Positions 46,262-55,859 of a stretch of DNA of 64,000 nucleotides are shown one piece after another (position 1 is the stretch's first letter; each line of letters starts with the position of its first letter). The position numbers were made by a program, and so were the translations under genes. A model generated the notes under the pieces. That model saw only the letters and a program-made list of their open reading frames with translations, made no database searches and was not told the origin of the DNA. This DNA is from Mesorhizobium shangrilense (GTDB lineage Bacteria > Pseudomonadota > Alphaproteobacteria > Rhizobiales > Rhizobiaceae), in NCBI RefSeq assembly GCF_028826155.1, contig NZ_JAQGPN010000001.1, forward strand, positions 2,671,501-2,735,500. The letters run 5' to 3'.

Positions 46262-46765
46262 TCATCCCCGATGATCGTCGGCGATCGGCTTCTGGTAGGT
46301 GAAGCCGAGGTCCCAGGGGAAGTAGATCCAGGTGTCCTGCGAGACCTCGGTCACGAAGGTGTCAACCAGCGGTCGTCCCTTGGGCTTGGCGTAGACGGTG
46401 GCGAAGTGCGCCTTCGGCATCATGGCGCGCACGATGGCTGCGGTCTTGCCGGTGTCGGTCAGGTCGTCGACGATCAGGACACCTTCGCCGTCATCCTCGA
46501 GGAGGGCAGGCGAGACCTCCTTGAGGACGGCCAACTGACCCTGTTCGGTATATTCGTGATAGGATGCGACGCAGACCGTTTCGATCAACCGGATGCCGAG
46601 CTCGCGCGAAATGATCGCCGCCGGCACCAGGCCGCCACGGGTGATGCAGACGATCGCCTTCCACCCGCCATTTCCCTGAGCGCCGGCGAGACGCCAGGCC
46701 AGCGCGCGCGCATCACGGTGGAACTGATCCCAGGAGACTGGGAAGGCTTTTTCGGGGAGAGACAT
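46262..46765 (-). CDS. gpt: Xanthine-guanine phosphoribosyltransferase
   Basis: 167-residue purine salvage enzyme converting xanthine or guanine with PRPP to the nucleotide. PRPP-binding motif [20 protein letters not shown]-terminal [15 protein letters not shown], and [22 protein letters not shown] are diagnostic of Gpt. Start ATG at 46765 has GGAG nine bases upstream; a GTG three codons earlier is less likely. Confidence 0.94.
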   Translation of the reverse strand: MSLPEKAFPVSWDQFHRDARALAWRLAGAQGNGGWKAIVCITRGGLVPAAIISRELGIRLIETVCVASYHEYTEQGQLAVLKEVSPALLEDDGEGVLIVDDLTDTGKTAAIVRAMMPKAHFATVYAKPKGRPLVDTFVTEVSQDTWIYFPWDLGFTYQKPIADDHRG

Positions 46766-46888
46766 GCGATGCACTCCAGAGGGCGCGTGACGCGCCGGAC
46801 GGTCGAGGAATGCAGCCGGAATTAGCGGGAAAGGGCGGAGCTTGGCAAGTCCCGACGCCGCCTTCTCCCAACGTTTCGATGTCGCCGG

Positions 46889-47725
46889 TCAGCGCGACAT
46901 GAATGTCGCCACCGCCATCGACTTCAGGACGGTGCGGGTGACGCCGCCAAACAGGAACTCGCGCAGGCGGGAATGGCTATAGGCGCCGAGCACGACGAGA
47001 TCGATCGCCCGCTCCGCGACGCGCTGCACGATGACCTCGTCTATGCCGCGGCGCCCTGACTCCAGTCGGGCCACGGACACATTGGCGCCGTGCCGGCGCA
47101 GCGTCGCGGCGATGCCTTCGCCGGCCCTGTCGGCAGGGCGGGCAGGATTATCCTCTGCGTCGACGACGAGCACCTCGGTGTGCTCAGCGGCGAGAATGAA
47201 GGGCAGTGCGTCGAACGCCGCCCGGGATGCCTCGCGACTCGCGTTCCAGGCGACAAGAACGCGCTTGAAGGTGGTGGTGAGCGGCCCGGAGAACGGCGCG
47301 ATCAGGACTGGCCGCCCGCTGTCAAAGATCAGGGTCTCGACGTCGGCGGCGGGGGTCTGTGCATGGGGGGAGGGCTGCGCGACGACGACCAGGTCGACGG
47401 AACGTGCGCTGGACAGGCCGGAGACGCCGCTGTCGCCGGAAAAACTCTCCAGGCTGCGCCAGTCGTGCGAGATGCCCAGCGGCCCGACCTTGCCCCTGAA
47501 TACCTCTTCCAGCTTTGCCGCGCGCTCGGCGTTCACCTCGCTCGTCGCCTGCATGAATTCGGCCTCGGGAAAACCGACCGGGCTGGAATAGGCAATCGGG
47601 ATCGCCTCGGTATGCAAGCCGATCAGGTGCCCTTTCGTCTGCTCCACGAGCGGGATCGCGAACTGCAGCACGCGGTCAACATCGTCTTCGTTCTGGATGA
47701 TGACGAGAAAAGTTCTGTAGGTCAT
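46889..47725 (-). CDS. Tandem-domain universal stress protein
   Basis: 278-residue protein with two UspA-like Rossmann domains; the second ends in VVLGAYSHSRLREFLFGGVTRTVLKSM, the G-x(2)G-x(9)-G(S/T)-type nucleotide site. The first domain is degenerate. Typical stress or anoxia response protein; function inferred. Preceded by a GGGAGCTG site. Its promoter region is the 75-base gap from the CinA-like gene. Confidence 0.9.
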   Translation of the reverse strand: MTYRTFLVIIQNEDDVDRVLQFAIPLVEQTKGHLIGLHTEAIPIAYSSPVGFPEAEFMQATSEVNAERAAKLEEVFRGKVGPLGISHDWRSLESFSGDSGVSGLSSARSVDLVVVAQPSPHAQTPAADVETLIFDSGRPVLIAPFSGPLTTTFKRVLVAWNASREASRAAFDALPFILAAEHTEVLVVDAEDNPARPADRAGEGIAATLRRHGANVSVARLESGRRGIDEVIVQRVAERAIDLVVLGAYSHSRLREFLFGGVTRTVLKSMAVATFMSR

Positions 47726-47800
47726 GACAGCTCCCTCAACGGCGCTCTATTGTGCCATAAACAGCGAGCGGCCGTCACGGGTTCCGTTGCGGACCAGGCC

Positions 47801-48541
47801 TCAGCGCTGCTCGGCCAGCCCGTTCACCATAGCCTCGACTTCGATCCGGGCGGCGTCCAGCGCGTCCTGCGAACGGGCGCGGACAACCAGCTCCGTCCAG
47901 AACGTTCCATCTGCGAATTTTGGGTAGGATCCGATGATCGTATCCGGATAACGCTTCTGGACCTCGGCCAGCGGGCCGCCGATGACGCCCTCGCCGAACG
48001 GGCAATGGACGGCGGCCGACAACAGCTTTGCGCCCGTGCGCAGCGTAGGAACGACATTGTCCAGCATCGCCTGGAACACGGCCGGCACCCCCGCCATGCA
48101 GTGGACGTTGCCGATGCGGAAACCGGGCGCGACCGAGACCGGATTGTCGATGTGCTCAGAGCCCACCGGCAGGCGCGCCATGCGCTTCCTCGCCTCGGTG
48201 AATTCCATGCCGCGCTTCGCGTAGCTCTCGGCAAGCATCGCATAGGCCTTCGCGTCGTAGTCGCAGGGCACGCCGAACGCCTTGGCGATCGAGTCGGCGG
48301 TGATGTCGTCATGCGTCGGGCCGATGCCGCCCGTCGTGAAGACGTAGGTGTAACGGGCGCGCAGCGCGTTCACCGCGGCGACGATGTCGTCTTCCTCGTC
48401 GGCAACGATACGCACCTCCTTGAGATCTATGCCCACGGCCGTCATGACGGCGGCCAGGTGGCCGATGTTCCGGTCCTGCGTGCGGCCCGACAAGATCTCG
48501 TCGCCGATGACGATCATGGCGGCGGTGACGACGTCTGACAT
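47801..48541 (-). CDS. CinA-like molybdopterin-binding (MoCF) domain protein
   Basis: 246 residues matching the N-terminal half of CinA (COG1058). Motifs: AAMIVIGDEILSGRTQDRNI, FTTGGIGPTHDDITADSIAKAFGV and HCMAGVPAVFQAML. It lacks the C-terminal NMN deamidase domain, as is common in rhizobial versions. Likely a pyrophosphatase of the damaged-nucleotide cofactor type; the exact substrate is uncertain. Confidence 0.92.
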   Translation of the reverse strand: MSDVVTAAMIVIGDEILSGRTQDRNIGHLAAVMTAVGIDLKEVRIVADEEDDIVAAVNALRARYTYVFTTGGIGPTHDDITADSIAKAFGVPCDYDAKAYAMLAESYAKRGMEFTEARKRMARLPVGSEHIDNPVSVAPGFRIGNVHCMAGVPAVFQAMLDNVVPTLRTGAKLLSAAVHCPFGEGVIGGPLAEVQKRYPDTIIGSYPKFADGTFWTELVVRARSQDALDAARIEVEAMVNGLAEQR

Positions 48542-48753
48542 GGGAGCGCTCCGGTGGTGCTTGGTGAGATACCGGGGCTAAACGGACCCTGCAAGCCCGG
48601 CGAAGGTCGACGGCAGCTTAGGCCCTTCGCGACTTGCTCCGCTGGGAATGCACGACGAAAAGTCAATCACAGGCTGACAAAGTGGCGGTCAGCCAACCGC
48701 GATCCACTGCATATTGCGACTGACAGCGCCTGGTGGTCGGCGTGATCGCGAGT

Positions 48754-49056
48754 TCAGGTGGGTGGCGTCGGCCGGTTCGGGTCACGCGTCGCCGGGGCAG
48801 TGTCGCGCCTGCGAACGACATACCCCCAAACCAGCAAGACGATGACAGCTCCCACAACAGCGCCAACGAAGCCCGCCTGCTGACCGGGACCATACCAGCC
48901 GAGCGCGCGACCGAGGAAAGTGGCGACTATGGCGCCGACAATCCCCAGAATCGCGGTCATTACAAAATCGCTGGGCTCGGTCCTTGAACGAAAGAGGAGA
49001 TACTTGGCGACTATGCCGGCTGCCAATCCGATGAGGATCGTCCAAAGGATGTCCAT
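48754..49056 (-). CDS. GlsB/YeaQ/YmgE family small membrane protein
   Basis: 100 residues with three membrane helices: LWTILIGLAAGIVAKYLL, VMTAILGIVGAIVATFLG and GFVGAVVGAVIVLLVWGYVV. The G-x-x-A-G-x-x-A-K and GIxGAxVA motifs are typical of transglycosylase-associated/stress-response proteins. No enzymatic residues. The tail is proline-rich (R-P-T-P-P-T). Stand-alone gene. Confidence 0.88.
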   Translation of the reverse strand: MDILWTILIGLAAGIVAKYLLFRSRTEPSDFVMTAILGIVGAIVATFLGRALGWYGPGQQAGFVGAVVGAVIVLLVWGYVVRRRDTAPATRDPNRPTPPT

Positions 49057-49107
49057 CCAGAGCTTCCCGTATTTTGCGAGTGCGAATCCGCTGGCTTCAG
49101 GCTCCGA

Positions 49108-49608
49108 TTACCACGGCGACGTCTCCTCCCGGGTCGGCAGGCGACCGTTCGGGGTCATCTTGTCGACGGCCTCGGGCAGAACACTCTTCAGGCGCGCGAG
49201 CAGTTCCTCTCGCGAAAGCCCTGTCTGGCTGGCGAGTTGGTCTATGGTGTCGCTCCCGAGCGCTTCGGCGAGTTGGGGTTCTTCCACGTCCTTGTTTGGT
49301 CCGGGCTGAACCCATGAGTCGGCAACATCGCCATGCCCGCTGCCGCTGAAGTTGTCGATCAATTCGCCCAGTCCGCCTGACACATCCGTCTGCTTTGCTC
49401 CTGGAGAGCCCCCGAAAAGTTCGCCGAGCAACCCACCAAGACCGCCGGCGCCAGCCGATGCGACTCCAGCTCCCGGACGTGTGCCTCCCGCCTGGCCGCC
49501 AGCGGATTGGCCGGTGATGCTGCCAAGCAATTCGCCAAGTCGATCGCGGTTCTGCCAACCGGCCACGGCCAGCATTGCGAGCAGGGCTGTCATGTTGCGA
49601 GACGCCAT
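49108..49608 (-). CDS. DUF937/YidB-like protein
   Basis: 166 residues. A glycine-rich N-terminal half (LGELLGSITGQSAGGQAGG; GGLGGLLGELFGG) precedes a C-terminal YidB-like domain (LAEALGSDTIDQLASQTGLSREELLARLKSVLPEAVDKMTPNGRLPT). Function unknown. The ATG at 49608 is preferred because GGGAGGAAACA lies directly upstream; the longer frame lacks a site. Confidence 0.88.
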   Translation of the reverse strand: MASRNMTALLAMLAVAGWQNRDRLGELLGSITGQSAGGQAGGTRPGAGVASAGAGGLGGLLGELFGGSPGAKQTDVSGGLGELIDNFSGSGHGDVADSWVQPGPNKDVEEPQLAEALGSDTIDQLASQTGLSREELLARLKSVLPEAVDKMTPNGRLPTREETSPW

Positions 49609-49905
49609 TGTTTCCTCCCTGGAAGAATGCCCGCCGCCCGCAAGTTCAATCAGGATATTATCATTTCGTGACAATGAGGGAAGCGCCGAAGCGCGAAAGG
49701 CCATAGCCATGGCCCGCTGCGGGCTTTACGGCCCCGCATTTTGGATCGCTGCGGGATTGCTGTCCGACGCAAAAGCTCACCCGATCCGAACTCTTCGAAG
49801 ATCTGCTGTATACGTTGTGCCGGTACGCAATCTCGCATCGAGGCAGGGAGCATGTTGAGGCGCTCAACAGAAGTCGACTGCGATGCTCTCCTGTTTGGAG
49901 ACAGC

Positions 49906-49992
49906 TGGTGCGGGCGACGGGGATCGAACCCGTAAGTCACTGAGGACGCAAGATTTTAAGTCTTGTGCGTTTACCAGTTTCGCCACGCCCGC
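49906..49992 (-). tRNA. tRNA-Leu (anticodon UAA)
   Basis: Cloverleaf on the minus strand: acceptor GCGGGCG/CGCCCGC with encoded CCA, D-arm with GTAAACGC, anticodon stem CAAGA/TCTTG with loop CTTAAAA giving UAA, a long variable arm (GCGTCCTCAGTGACTTAC) typical of type II leucine tRNAs, and T-arm GGGTTCGATCCCC. Reads UUA and UUG codons. Confidence 0.95.
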
Positions 49993-50293
49993 TGGCTCAG
50001 CTGTGGGAATTGGCACCGTTTCCCACACGTCTGGCGCATTTCCCACACGCGGAAGCCGTGGTCAACCTGACCCCAATTTCCGCAGGCTCGCGCCGATTCC
50101 ATACGGATGTGAGGGGTGGGGCGGCCTCCATGCGCGTGAACGCGGTGGTTACACTTGCCCGCTATCCTGCACAGCGGATCGTCATCGCCGGGCCAGCCCG
50201 CCGCCGGGCAGGCAGTGGCCGATGCGGAGCCCGCGACGCAGGCTCGGGCCAGGAACATCCTCGCGCCGCCGGCACGGGGAAGCGGGGAACACA
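49993..50293. other. Intergenic region upstream of the small membrane protein
   Basis: 301 bases between the tRNA-Leu 5' end (minus strand) and the 42-residue gene. The tRNA promoter must lie here on the minus strand. No gene recognised. Confidence 0.4.
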
Positions 50294-50422
50294 ATGCGCT
50301 ACGTCATCGTGATCGTTGCGATCGCCTTCTTCATCATCTGGGACGGCCTCTACAATCAGGGCGTCTACCTAGACCAGTTCTTCCGCCTTCTCGTCTCGGT
50401 GATGCGTTCGGTCGGCCTCTGA
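50294..50422 (+). CDS. Small single-pass membrane protein
   Basis: 42-residue frame: M-R-Y-V-I-V-I-V-A-I-A-F-F-I-I-W-D-G-L-Y-N-Q-G-V-Y and on to VSVMRSVGL. One N-terminal membrane helix, then an amphipathic tail. A weak GGGGAAC site precedes it. Similar mini-proteins are, as I recall, common in rhizobia. Convergent with tctA, 20 bases apart. Confidence 0.6.
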   Translation: MRYVIVIVAIAFFIIWDGLYNQGVYLDQFFRLLVSVMRSVGL

Positions 50423-50442
50423 CCGTCGTCGGCTGGACGAAA

Positions 50443-51948
50443 TCAGTCTTCGACGAAGACCTCGTCGCGCTTCTTGCGCACGGCGGGCAGCAGCACCACG
50501 ACCAGCACGATCACCGCGATCGCCAGCAGCACGGCGCTGATCGGACGCGTGAGGAAGGTCGTCGGGTCGCCGCGTGACAAGATCATGGCGCGGCGCAGGT
50601 TTTCCTCCAGCAGCGGGCCGAGGACGAAGCCGAGGAGCAGAGGCGCCGGCTCGCAGCGGAGCTTGGCCAGCACGTAGCCGAGCAGTCCGAAGAAGGCGAC
50701 CGCATAGAGGTCGTAGGCATTCGAGTTCACGCTGTAGACGCCGATCGAGCAGAACGCCATGATGATCGGGAACAGCACATAGTAGGGCACCCGCAGCAGT
50801 TTCACCCAAAGGCCGACCAGCGGAAGGTTCAGGACCACCAGCATCAGGTTGCCGATCCACATCGAGGCGATGATGCCCCAGAACAGCGCGGGCTGCTCGG
50901 TGGCGACGTTCGGGCCCGGCACGATGCCCTGGATGATCATCGCGCCGATCATCAGCGCCATCACCGGATTGGCGGGGATGCCGAGCGTCAGCATCGGGAT
51001 GAAGGAGGTCTGCGCGCCCGCATTGTTGGCCGATTCCGGGCCGGCGACGCCGGCGACAGCGCCCTTGCCGAACTCCTCCGGCGTCTTCGAGACGCGCTTC
51101 TCGACCGTGTAGGAGGCGAAGGAGGCGAGAATGGCGCCGCCTCCGGGCAGGATGCCGAGGGCCGAGCCGATCGCCGTGCCACGCAGTATCGGTGCAGCCA
51201 TCGTGCGGAAATCCTCGCGCGTCGGCATCAGGCCGGAAACCTTGGCCATCAGCACCTCGCGCGTCCGCTCGTTCTCCAGGTTGCGCAGGATCTCGGCGAT
51301 GCCGAAGACGCCCACCGCTACGGCCACGAAGTTCAGGCCGTCGGCATATTCGCGGATGCCGAGCGTGAAGCGCGGGGCGCCCGAGATGACGTCGGTGCCG
51401 ACCAGCCCCAGCAGCAGGCCGAGCACGACCATGGCGAGCGCCTTGATCACGGAGCCGTGGGCCAGCGCAATAGCCGAGACGAGGCCGACGATCATCAGCG
51501 AAAAATACTCTGCCGCGCCGAATTTCAGCGCGATCACAGTCAACGGCGGGGCGAAAATGGCGACCAGGAAGGTCGACACGGTGCCGGCGAAGAAGGAGCC
51601 AATGGCGGCGATGGCGAGGGCAGCGCCTGCGCGGCCCTTGCGGGCCATCTGATAGCCGTCGATCGCGGTGACGGCGGAAGAGGATTCGCCGGGCATGTTG
51701 ATCAGGATGGCGGTCGTCGAGCCGCCGTATTGTGCGCCGTAGTAGATGCCCGACAGCATGATCAGCGACGACACCGGGTCGCCGATCTGGAAGGTAATGG
51801 GCAGCAGCATGGCGATTGTTGCGGTGGCGCCGATGCCCGGGAGCACGCCGATGAGGGTGCCGAGGAGGACGCCGATCAGGCAGAAGCCGAGGTTCCAGAT
51901 CGTCGACGCGGTCGAGAACCCGAGCGCGAGATTGCTGAAGAGTTCCAT
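50443..51948 (-). CDS. tctA: Tripartite tricarboxylate transporter large permease TctA
   Basis: 501-residue permease with about 11-12 membrane helices. Conserved LPGIGATATIAMLLPITF, the YYGAQYGGSTTAILINMPGESSSAVTAIDG family signature, GILPGGGAILASFASYTVEKR and an intact AGPESANNAGAQTSFIPMLTLGIPANPVMALM segment. It takes up carboxylates with TctB and the periplasmic receptor TctC. Last gene of the unit, ten bases after tctB. Confidence 0.95.
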   Translation of the reverse strand: MELFSNLALGFSTASTIWNLGFCLIGVLLGTLIGVLPGIGATATIAMLLPITFQIGDPVSSLIMLSGIYYGAQYGGSTTAILINMPGESSSAVTAIDGYQMARKGRAGAALAIAAIGSFFAGTVSTFLVAIFAPPLTVIALKFGAAEYFSLMIVGLVSAIALAHGSVIKALAMVVLGLLLGLVGTDVISGAPRFTLGIREYADGLNFVAVAVGVFGIAEILRNLENERTREVLMAKVSGLMPTREDFRTMAAPILRGTAIGSALGILPGGGAILASFASYTVEKRVSKTPEEFGKGAVAGVAGPESANNAGAQTSFIPMLTLGIPANPVMALMIGAMIIQGIVPGPNVATEQPALFWGIIASMWIGNLMLVVLNLPLVGLWVKLLRVPYYVLFPIIMAFCSIGVYSVNSNAYDLYAVAFFGLLGYVLAKLRCEPAPLLLGFVLGPLLEENLRRAMILSRGDPTTFLTRPISAVLLAIAVIVLVVVLLPAVRKKRDEVFVED

Positions 51949-51958
51949 GGGGTTCTCC

Positions 51959-52420
51959 TCAGAAATGCAGCCAGGGGCCGAAGCGCTGGAAGGGCAGGCC
52001 CAGCGCGTAGCTGAAGACCACCACCGAAAACAGCGTCACCCCCGCGGCGAGCGCGAGCGCCGCCGGAACCTTCATGCGATGGCTGGCGAAGGCGGCGATG
52101 AGGCAGGTTAAAAACAGCGCCGGCACGAAGCCCAGCCCGCGTACGGTGAGGCCGAAGAAGATCGGGGCCGGCAGTATGAAGAGCGCGCCGCGCCAGGCGA
52201 GGGCGCCGATCGGCTCGCCCGCCACGCGTGTCGCCTGGACGAGGACGACGATACCCAGCAGGACCAGTATGCCGGAGAGCACGAGCGGGAAGTAGCCTGG
52301 CCCCATGCGGAACGCGGTGCCGATCTCGAGACCAAGCGACTGCAGGCCGAAGAAGAGGCCGCAAGCGATGAACAGCGCCCCGCACAGCGCATTGGCGGGA
52401 TCAAAGGATAATGGCTTCAT
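51959..52420 (-). CDS. tctB: Tripartite tricarboxylate transporter small subunit TctB
   Basis: 153-residue membrane protein with four hydrophobic segments (around residues 12-25, 40-58, 76-95 and 103-140). Features: F-x-M-G-P-G-Y-F-P-L-V-L-S-G typical of TctB. Start at 52420 after a GGAGGACGCC site on the minus strand. It lies 238 bases from tctC. Confidence 0.9.
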   Translation of the reverse strand: MKPLSFDPANALCGALFIACGLFFGLQSLGLEIGTAFRMGPGYFPLVLSGILVLLGIVVLVQATRVAGEPIGALAWRGALFILPAPIFFGLTVRGLGFVPALFLTCLIAAFASHRMKVPAALALAAGVTLFSVVVFSYALGLPFQRFGPWLHF

Positions 52421-52658
52421 GGCGTCCTCCGCAAAGGAGTTCCAACCTGCCGTACGACGACGTCAACTGGCACGATCATGCCGTCGTTCAACTCGCCGCG
52501 CGACCTCCCCGGCAGATGCTGCCGCCTTCTTTGCCCTTGGCGAAGGGGCGTTTCCCGGCAGCCGCCACCAATTGCAAGGGGCGCAGGACGCGCCCCTGTG
52601 TTGAGCAGTAAGGACAGCGCAGCAGTTCGCAGCGCCGTCCCTCGGGTCAGAACCGCGC

Positions 52659-53636
52659 TTAGTCGGCGTACTGGCCGGCTGCCTCGATGATCGGCTTCCA
52701 GCGCGCGATTTCGCTCTCCAGCTTCGCCTTCAGTGCAGCAGGTGTCGCGTCGGCGTCCGAAGACGGTGCGGTGCCGAGTTCGGCGAAGCGCGCGACGACG
52801 TTCGGATCCTTGAGCGCCACCTGCAGCGCCTTGGAAAGCCGGTCCGTGACTTCGGCGGGCGTGCCCTTCGGCGCGTAGAGGCCGTGCCAGATGCCGACCT
52901 GCATGCCGGACAGCCCGGCCTCGTCGGTGGTCGGGACGTCGGGCAGCACGTCGAGACGCTTCGGCGTGGTGACGGCATAGGCCTTGATGGTGCCGCCCTG
53001 GATCTGCTTGGTCGTATTGGTGGTCTGATCGCACATGATGTCGACCTGGCCGCCGAGCAGGTCGGTCATGGCCGGGCCCGTGCCCTTGTAGGGGACGGTC
53101 ACCAGCGGCGTGCCGATGGCGCTCATGAACAGCATGCCGCACAGATGCGAGGCCGCACCGATGCCGGCATTGGCGACGGTGACGGTGTCCTTGTTGGCCT
53201 TGGCGTATTCGACCAGACCCTTGAGGTCGGTCGGCTCGAGGTCCTTGCGGGCGACGATCGTCATCGGCACTTCGGTGACTAGGCCGACATATTCGAAGGC
53301 GTTCAGCGTGTCATAGGCAAGTTTTCTGTAAAGCGTCGCGCTGGTCGCCATGCCGATGTGGTGGAGCAGCAGCGTGTAGCCGTCAGCCTCGGCGGAGGCG
53401 ACGCGGCCCGCGCCGAGCGTGCCGCCCGCGCCGCCGACGTTCTCCACCACGATCTGCTGGCCGAGATCCTTGGACATCGATTCGGCGACGAGGCGGGTCA
53501 CGGTGTCGGTCGGACCGCCTGCGGAGAAGGGGACGACCACCGTGATGGTGCGGTCAGGATAGGTTTGTGCCTGCGCGGAAGTCGATCCGATGGCGACAAG
53601 GGCGAGTGCTGAGACAGCGGCAAGAATCGTTTTCAT
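52659..53636 (-). CDS. tctC: TctC/Bug family substrate-binding protein
   Basis: 325-residue periplasmic receptor of the Bordetella uptake gene (Bug) type. A signal peptide (MKTILAAVSALALVAIGSTSAQA) is followed by YPDRTITVVVPFSAGGPTDTVTRLVAESM, IVVENVGGAGGTLGAGRVASAEADGYTLL and TNTTKQIQGGTIKAYAVTTPKR, all family signatures. It binds a small carboxylate, identity unknown. GGGAGGAACT precedes the start. Probably the first gene of the tct unit. Confidence 0.93.
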   Translation of the reverse strand: MKTILAAVSALALVAIGSTSAQAQTYPDRTITVVVPFSAGGPTDTVTRLVAESMSKDLGQQIVVENVGGAGGTLGAGRVASAEADGYTLLLHHIGMATSATLYRKLAYDTLNAFEYVGLVTEVPMTIVARKDLEPTDLKGLVEYAKANKDTVTVANAGIGAASHLCGMLFMSAIGTPLVTVPYKGTGPAMTDLLGGQVDIMCDQTTNTTKQIQGGTIKAYAVTTPKRLDVLPDVPTTDEAGLSGMQVGIWHGLYAPKGTPAEVTDRLSKALQVALKDPNVVARFAELGTAPSSDADATPAALKAKLESEIARWKPIIEAAGQYAD

Positions 53637-53724
53637 AGTTCCTCCCTATTGCAATTCACTCCGCGCATCCATTGTTCGCCGGATCCCGGCGTCGGCTTCC
53701 TTCAGTCGCCTGTACGCGGTCGAT

Positions 53725-53758
53725 GACGGCCATCGAATGGAAGGCCGTCCGACATGTC
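53725..53758. promoter_or_regulatory. Palindromes in the tctC/ade divergent promoter
   Basis: GACGGCC/GGCCGTC dyad (53725-53731 with 53743-53749) and an adjacent perfect GACATGTC (53751-53758) in the 256-base gap between divergent tctC and ade. Possible operators for a shared regulator, not assigned to a family. Confidence 0.35.
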
Positions 53759-53892
53759 AAGCTCAAGCCTGCGGCATCAGACAAATGGATTAGAACGCAT
53801 GTCTAAGCCGTGGCGAATGGCGGATCGTTGCGCTTCCAACTGGCCAAGCAGGCGGGGACGTGGCTAGACTTCGCCGAAAGGAGATTCCGTCG

Positions 53893-55707
53893 ATGGACCG
53901 CACGCCGCCCTCATTCAAGAAGCCTGAGCCCTGGACCGCGGTGGCGCCCCTGCTCGTCGACGTGGCGACGGGACGCAAGCCTGCCGAACTGGTGGTGCGC
54001 AATGGGCGCTGGGTGAACGTGCATTCCGGCGAGATCATCGCCGGCACCGACATCGCCATCGTCGCCGGTCGTTTCGCCTATTGCGGGCCGGACGCCAGCC
54101 ACTGCATCGGCGAGGCGACGGAGGTGGTGGACGCCGAAGGCCGCTATCTCGTGCCCGGCCTGTGCGACGGCCACATGCATGTCGAGAGCGGCATGGTGAC
54201 GGTGACGGAGTTTTGCCGGGCGGTGATCCCGCACGGCACGACGACGATGTTCATCGACCCGCACGAGATCGCCAACGTGCTCGGGCTCGAAGGGGTGCGG
54301 CTGATGCACGACGAGGCTGTGGCGGCGCCGGTCAACGTGCTCGTCCAGATGCCTTCCTGCGTGCCCTCCGCGCCCGGTCTGGAGACCCCGGGCGCCACCC
54401 TCGACGAGCGGGACGTCGCCGAGGCGATGACCTGGGAGAACATCGTCGGTCTCGGCGAAGTGATGAACTTTCCGGGCGTCGCGGCCAACGACCGCAAGAT
54501 GGTGGCCGAGATCGCCGAGACCGTGAAGGCCGGCAAGACGGTCGGCGGCCACTATGCCTCGCCCGATCTGGGAAAAATGTTCCATGGCTATGTGGCCGGC
54601 GGACCCGAGGACGACCATGAAGGCACGCGCGCGGAAGACGCGATCGCGCGCGTGCGCCAGGGCATGAAGGCGATGCTGCGGCTGGGTTCGGCCTGGTACG
54701 ACGTCGAGGCGCAGATCAAGGCGGTGACCGAACAGGGCGTCGACCCGCGCAACTTCATCCTTTGCACGGACGACAGCCATTCCGGCACGCTGGTGAATGA
54801 CGGGCACATGGACCGCGTCGTGCGCCATGCCATCGCGCAGGGCCTGAAGCCGATCACCGCGATCCAGATGGCGACGCTGAACACAGCGCAGCATTTCCGG
54901 CTTGAGCGGGAACTGGGCTCCATAGCGCCGGGTCGGCTGGCAGACTTCCTGATCGTGTCCGACCTGCCGGGGCTGGTCATCGACCAGGTCTACGGCCGCG
55001 GCGCCCTGCTCGCGGAACAGGGCAACCTGGCGGTCGAGATACCGCCCTACGACTATCCGGCCAGCGCCAAGAACACCGTTCGCCTGGGCAAGGCCCTCTC
55101 GGCGGCGGACTTCGACATCGCTGCGCCGGAAGGCGCAAATTCGGTGCGGGCGCGCGTGATCGGCGTCATCGAGAACCAGGCGCCGACACGGGCGCTCGAG
55201 GCCGACCTCCCGGTGGTCGACGGGCTGGTCGGCATGGATCGCGCCAAGGATGTCTGCCAGATCGCGCTGGTCGAGCGTCACCGCGGGACGGGCAACGTCA
55301 CCAATGGCTTCGTTTCAGGCTTCGGCTACATGCAGGACTGCGCCATGGCGACGTCGGTCGCCCATGATTCGCATCACATCATCGTGGTCGGCACCAACAA
55401 GGAGGACATGGCGCTTGCCGTGAAGCGGCTGGGCGAGGTGGGCGGCGGTGCGGTGCTGATCTCGAAGGGCGAGGAACTCGCGCTCGTCGAAATGCCGATC
55501 GCCGGGCTGATGTCGGACGAGCGCGCCGAGATCGTGGCCGAGAAGGCCGCCAGGCTGACCGAGGCGATGCGGAAGATGGGCTGCGACCTCAACAACGCCT
55601 ACATGCAGCACTCGCTGTTGGCGCTGGTGGTCATCCCGGAGCTCAGGATCTCGGATGTAGGCATCGTCGATGTGACGAAGTTCGAGAAGGTCGATCTGTT
55701 CGTCTAG
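53893..55707 (+). CDS. ade: Adenine deaminase
   Basis: 604-residue amidohydrolase-fold enzyme converting adenine to hypoxanthine and ammonia. Metal-binding motifs: LVPGLCDGHMHVESGMV, FIDPHEIANVLG, GGHYASPD and FILCTDDSHSGTLVNDGHMDRVVRHAI. C-terminal lobe has GFVSGFGYMQDCAMATSVAHDSHHIIVVGTN. The start at 53893 has GGAG 11 bases upstream. It is divergent from the TctC receptor gene, raising the possibility of common control. Confidence 0.95.
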   Translation: MDRTPPSFKKPEPWTAVAPLLVDVATGRKPAELVVRNGRWVNVHSGEIIAGTDIAIVAGRFAYCGPDASHCIGEATEVVDAEGRYLVPGLCDGHMHVESGMVTVTEFCRAVIPHGTTTMFIDPHEIANVLGLEGVRLMHDEAVAAPVNVLVQMPSCVPSAPGLETPGATLDERDVAEAMTWENIVGLGEVMNFPGVAANDRKMVAEIAETVKAGKTVGGHYASPDLGKMFHGYVAGGPEDDHEGTRAEDAIARVRQGMKAMLRLGSAWYDVEAQIKAVTEQGVDPRNFILCTDDSHSGTLVNDGHMDRVVRHAIAQGLKPITAIQMATLNTAQHFRLERELGSIAPGRLADFLIVSDLPGLVIDQVYGRGALLAEQGNLAVEIPPYDYPASAKNTVRLGKALSAADFDIAAPEGANSVRARVIGVIENQAPTRALEADLPVVDGLVGMDRAKDVCQIALVERHRGTGNVTNGFVSGFGYMQDCAMATSVAHDSHHIIVVGTNKEDMALAVKRLGEVGGGAVLISKGEELALVEMPIAGLMSDERAEIVAEKAARLTEAMRKMGCDLNNAYMQHSLLALVVIPELRISDVGIVDVTKFEKVDLFV

Positions 55708-55859
55708 GGAGCTGCTTGATCTGACGGCTGGGGGATTTGTTCGGTGCAGCCATGGTTTGGCGATTGGACCTCTCTGAGAAGAAGTCAACTCGACACGATA
55801 TTACTCAAGGGATATTGAGGAAAACGGGTAGTGGGTTCCAATTTTTCTGGAGTTGCCAC

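Noticed and set aside
53560..53892. CRISPR or repeat array near the tct/ade junction.
   Set aside because: The short palindromes are isolated, with no regular repeat-spacer periodicity; no array exists in the window.
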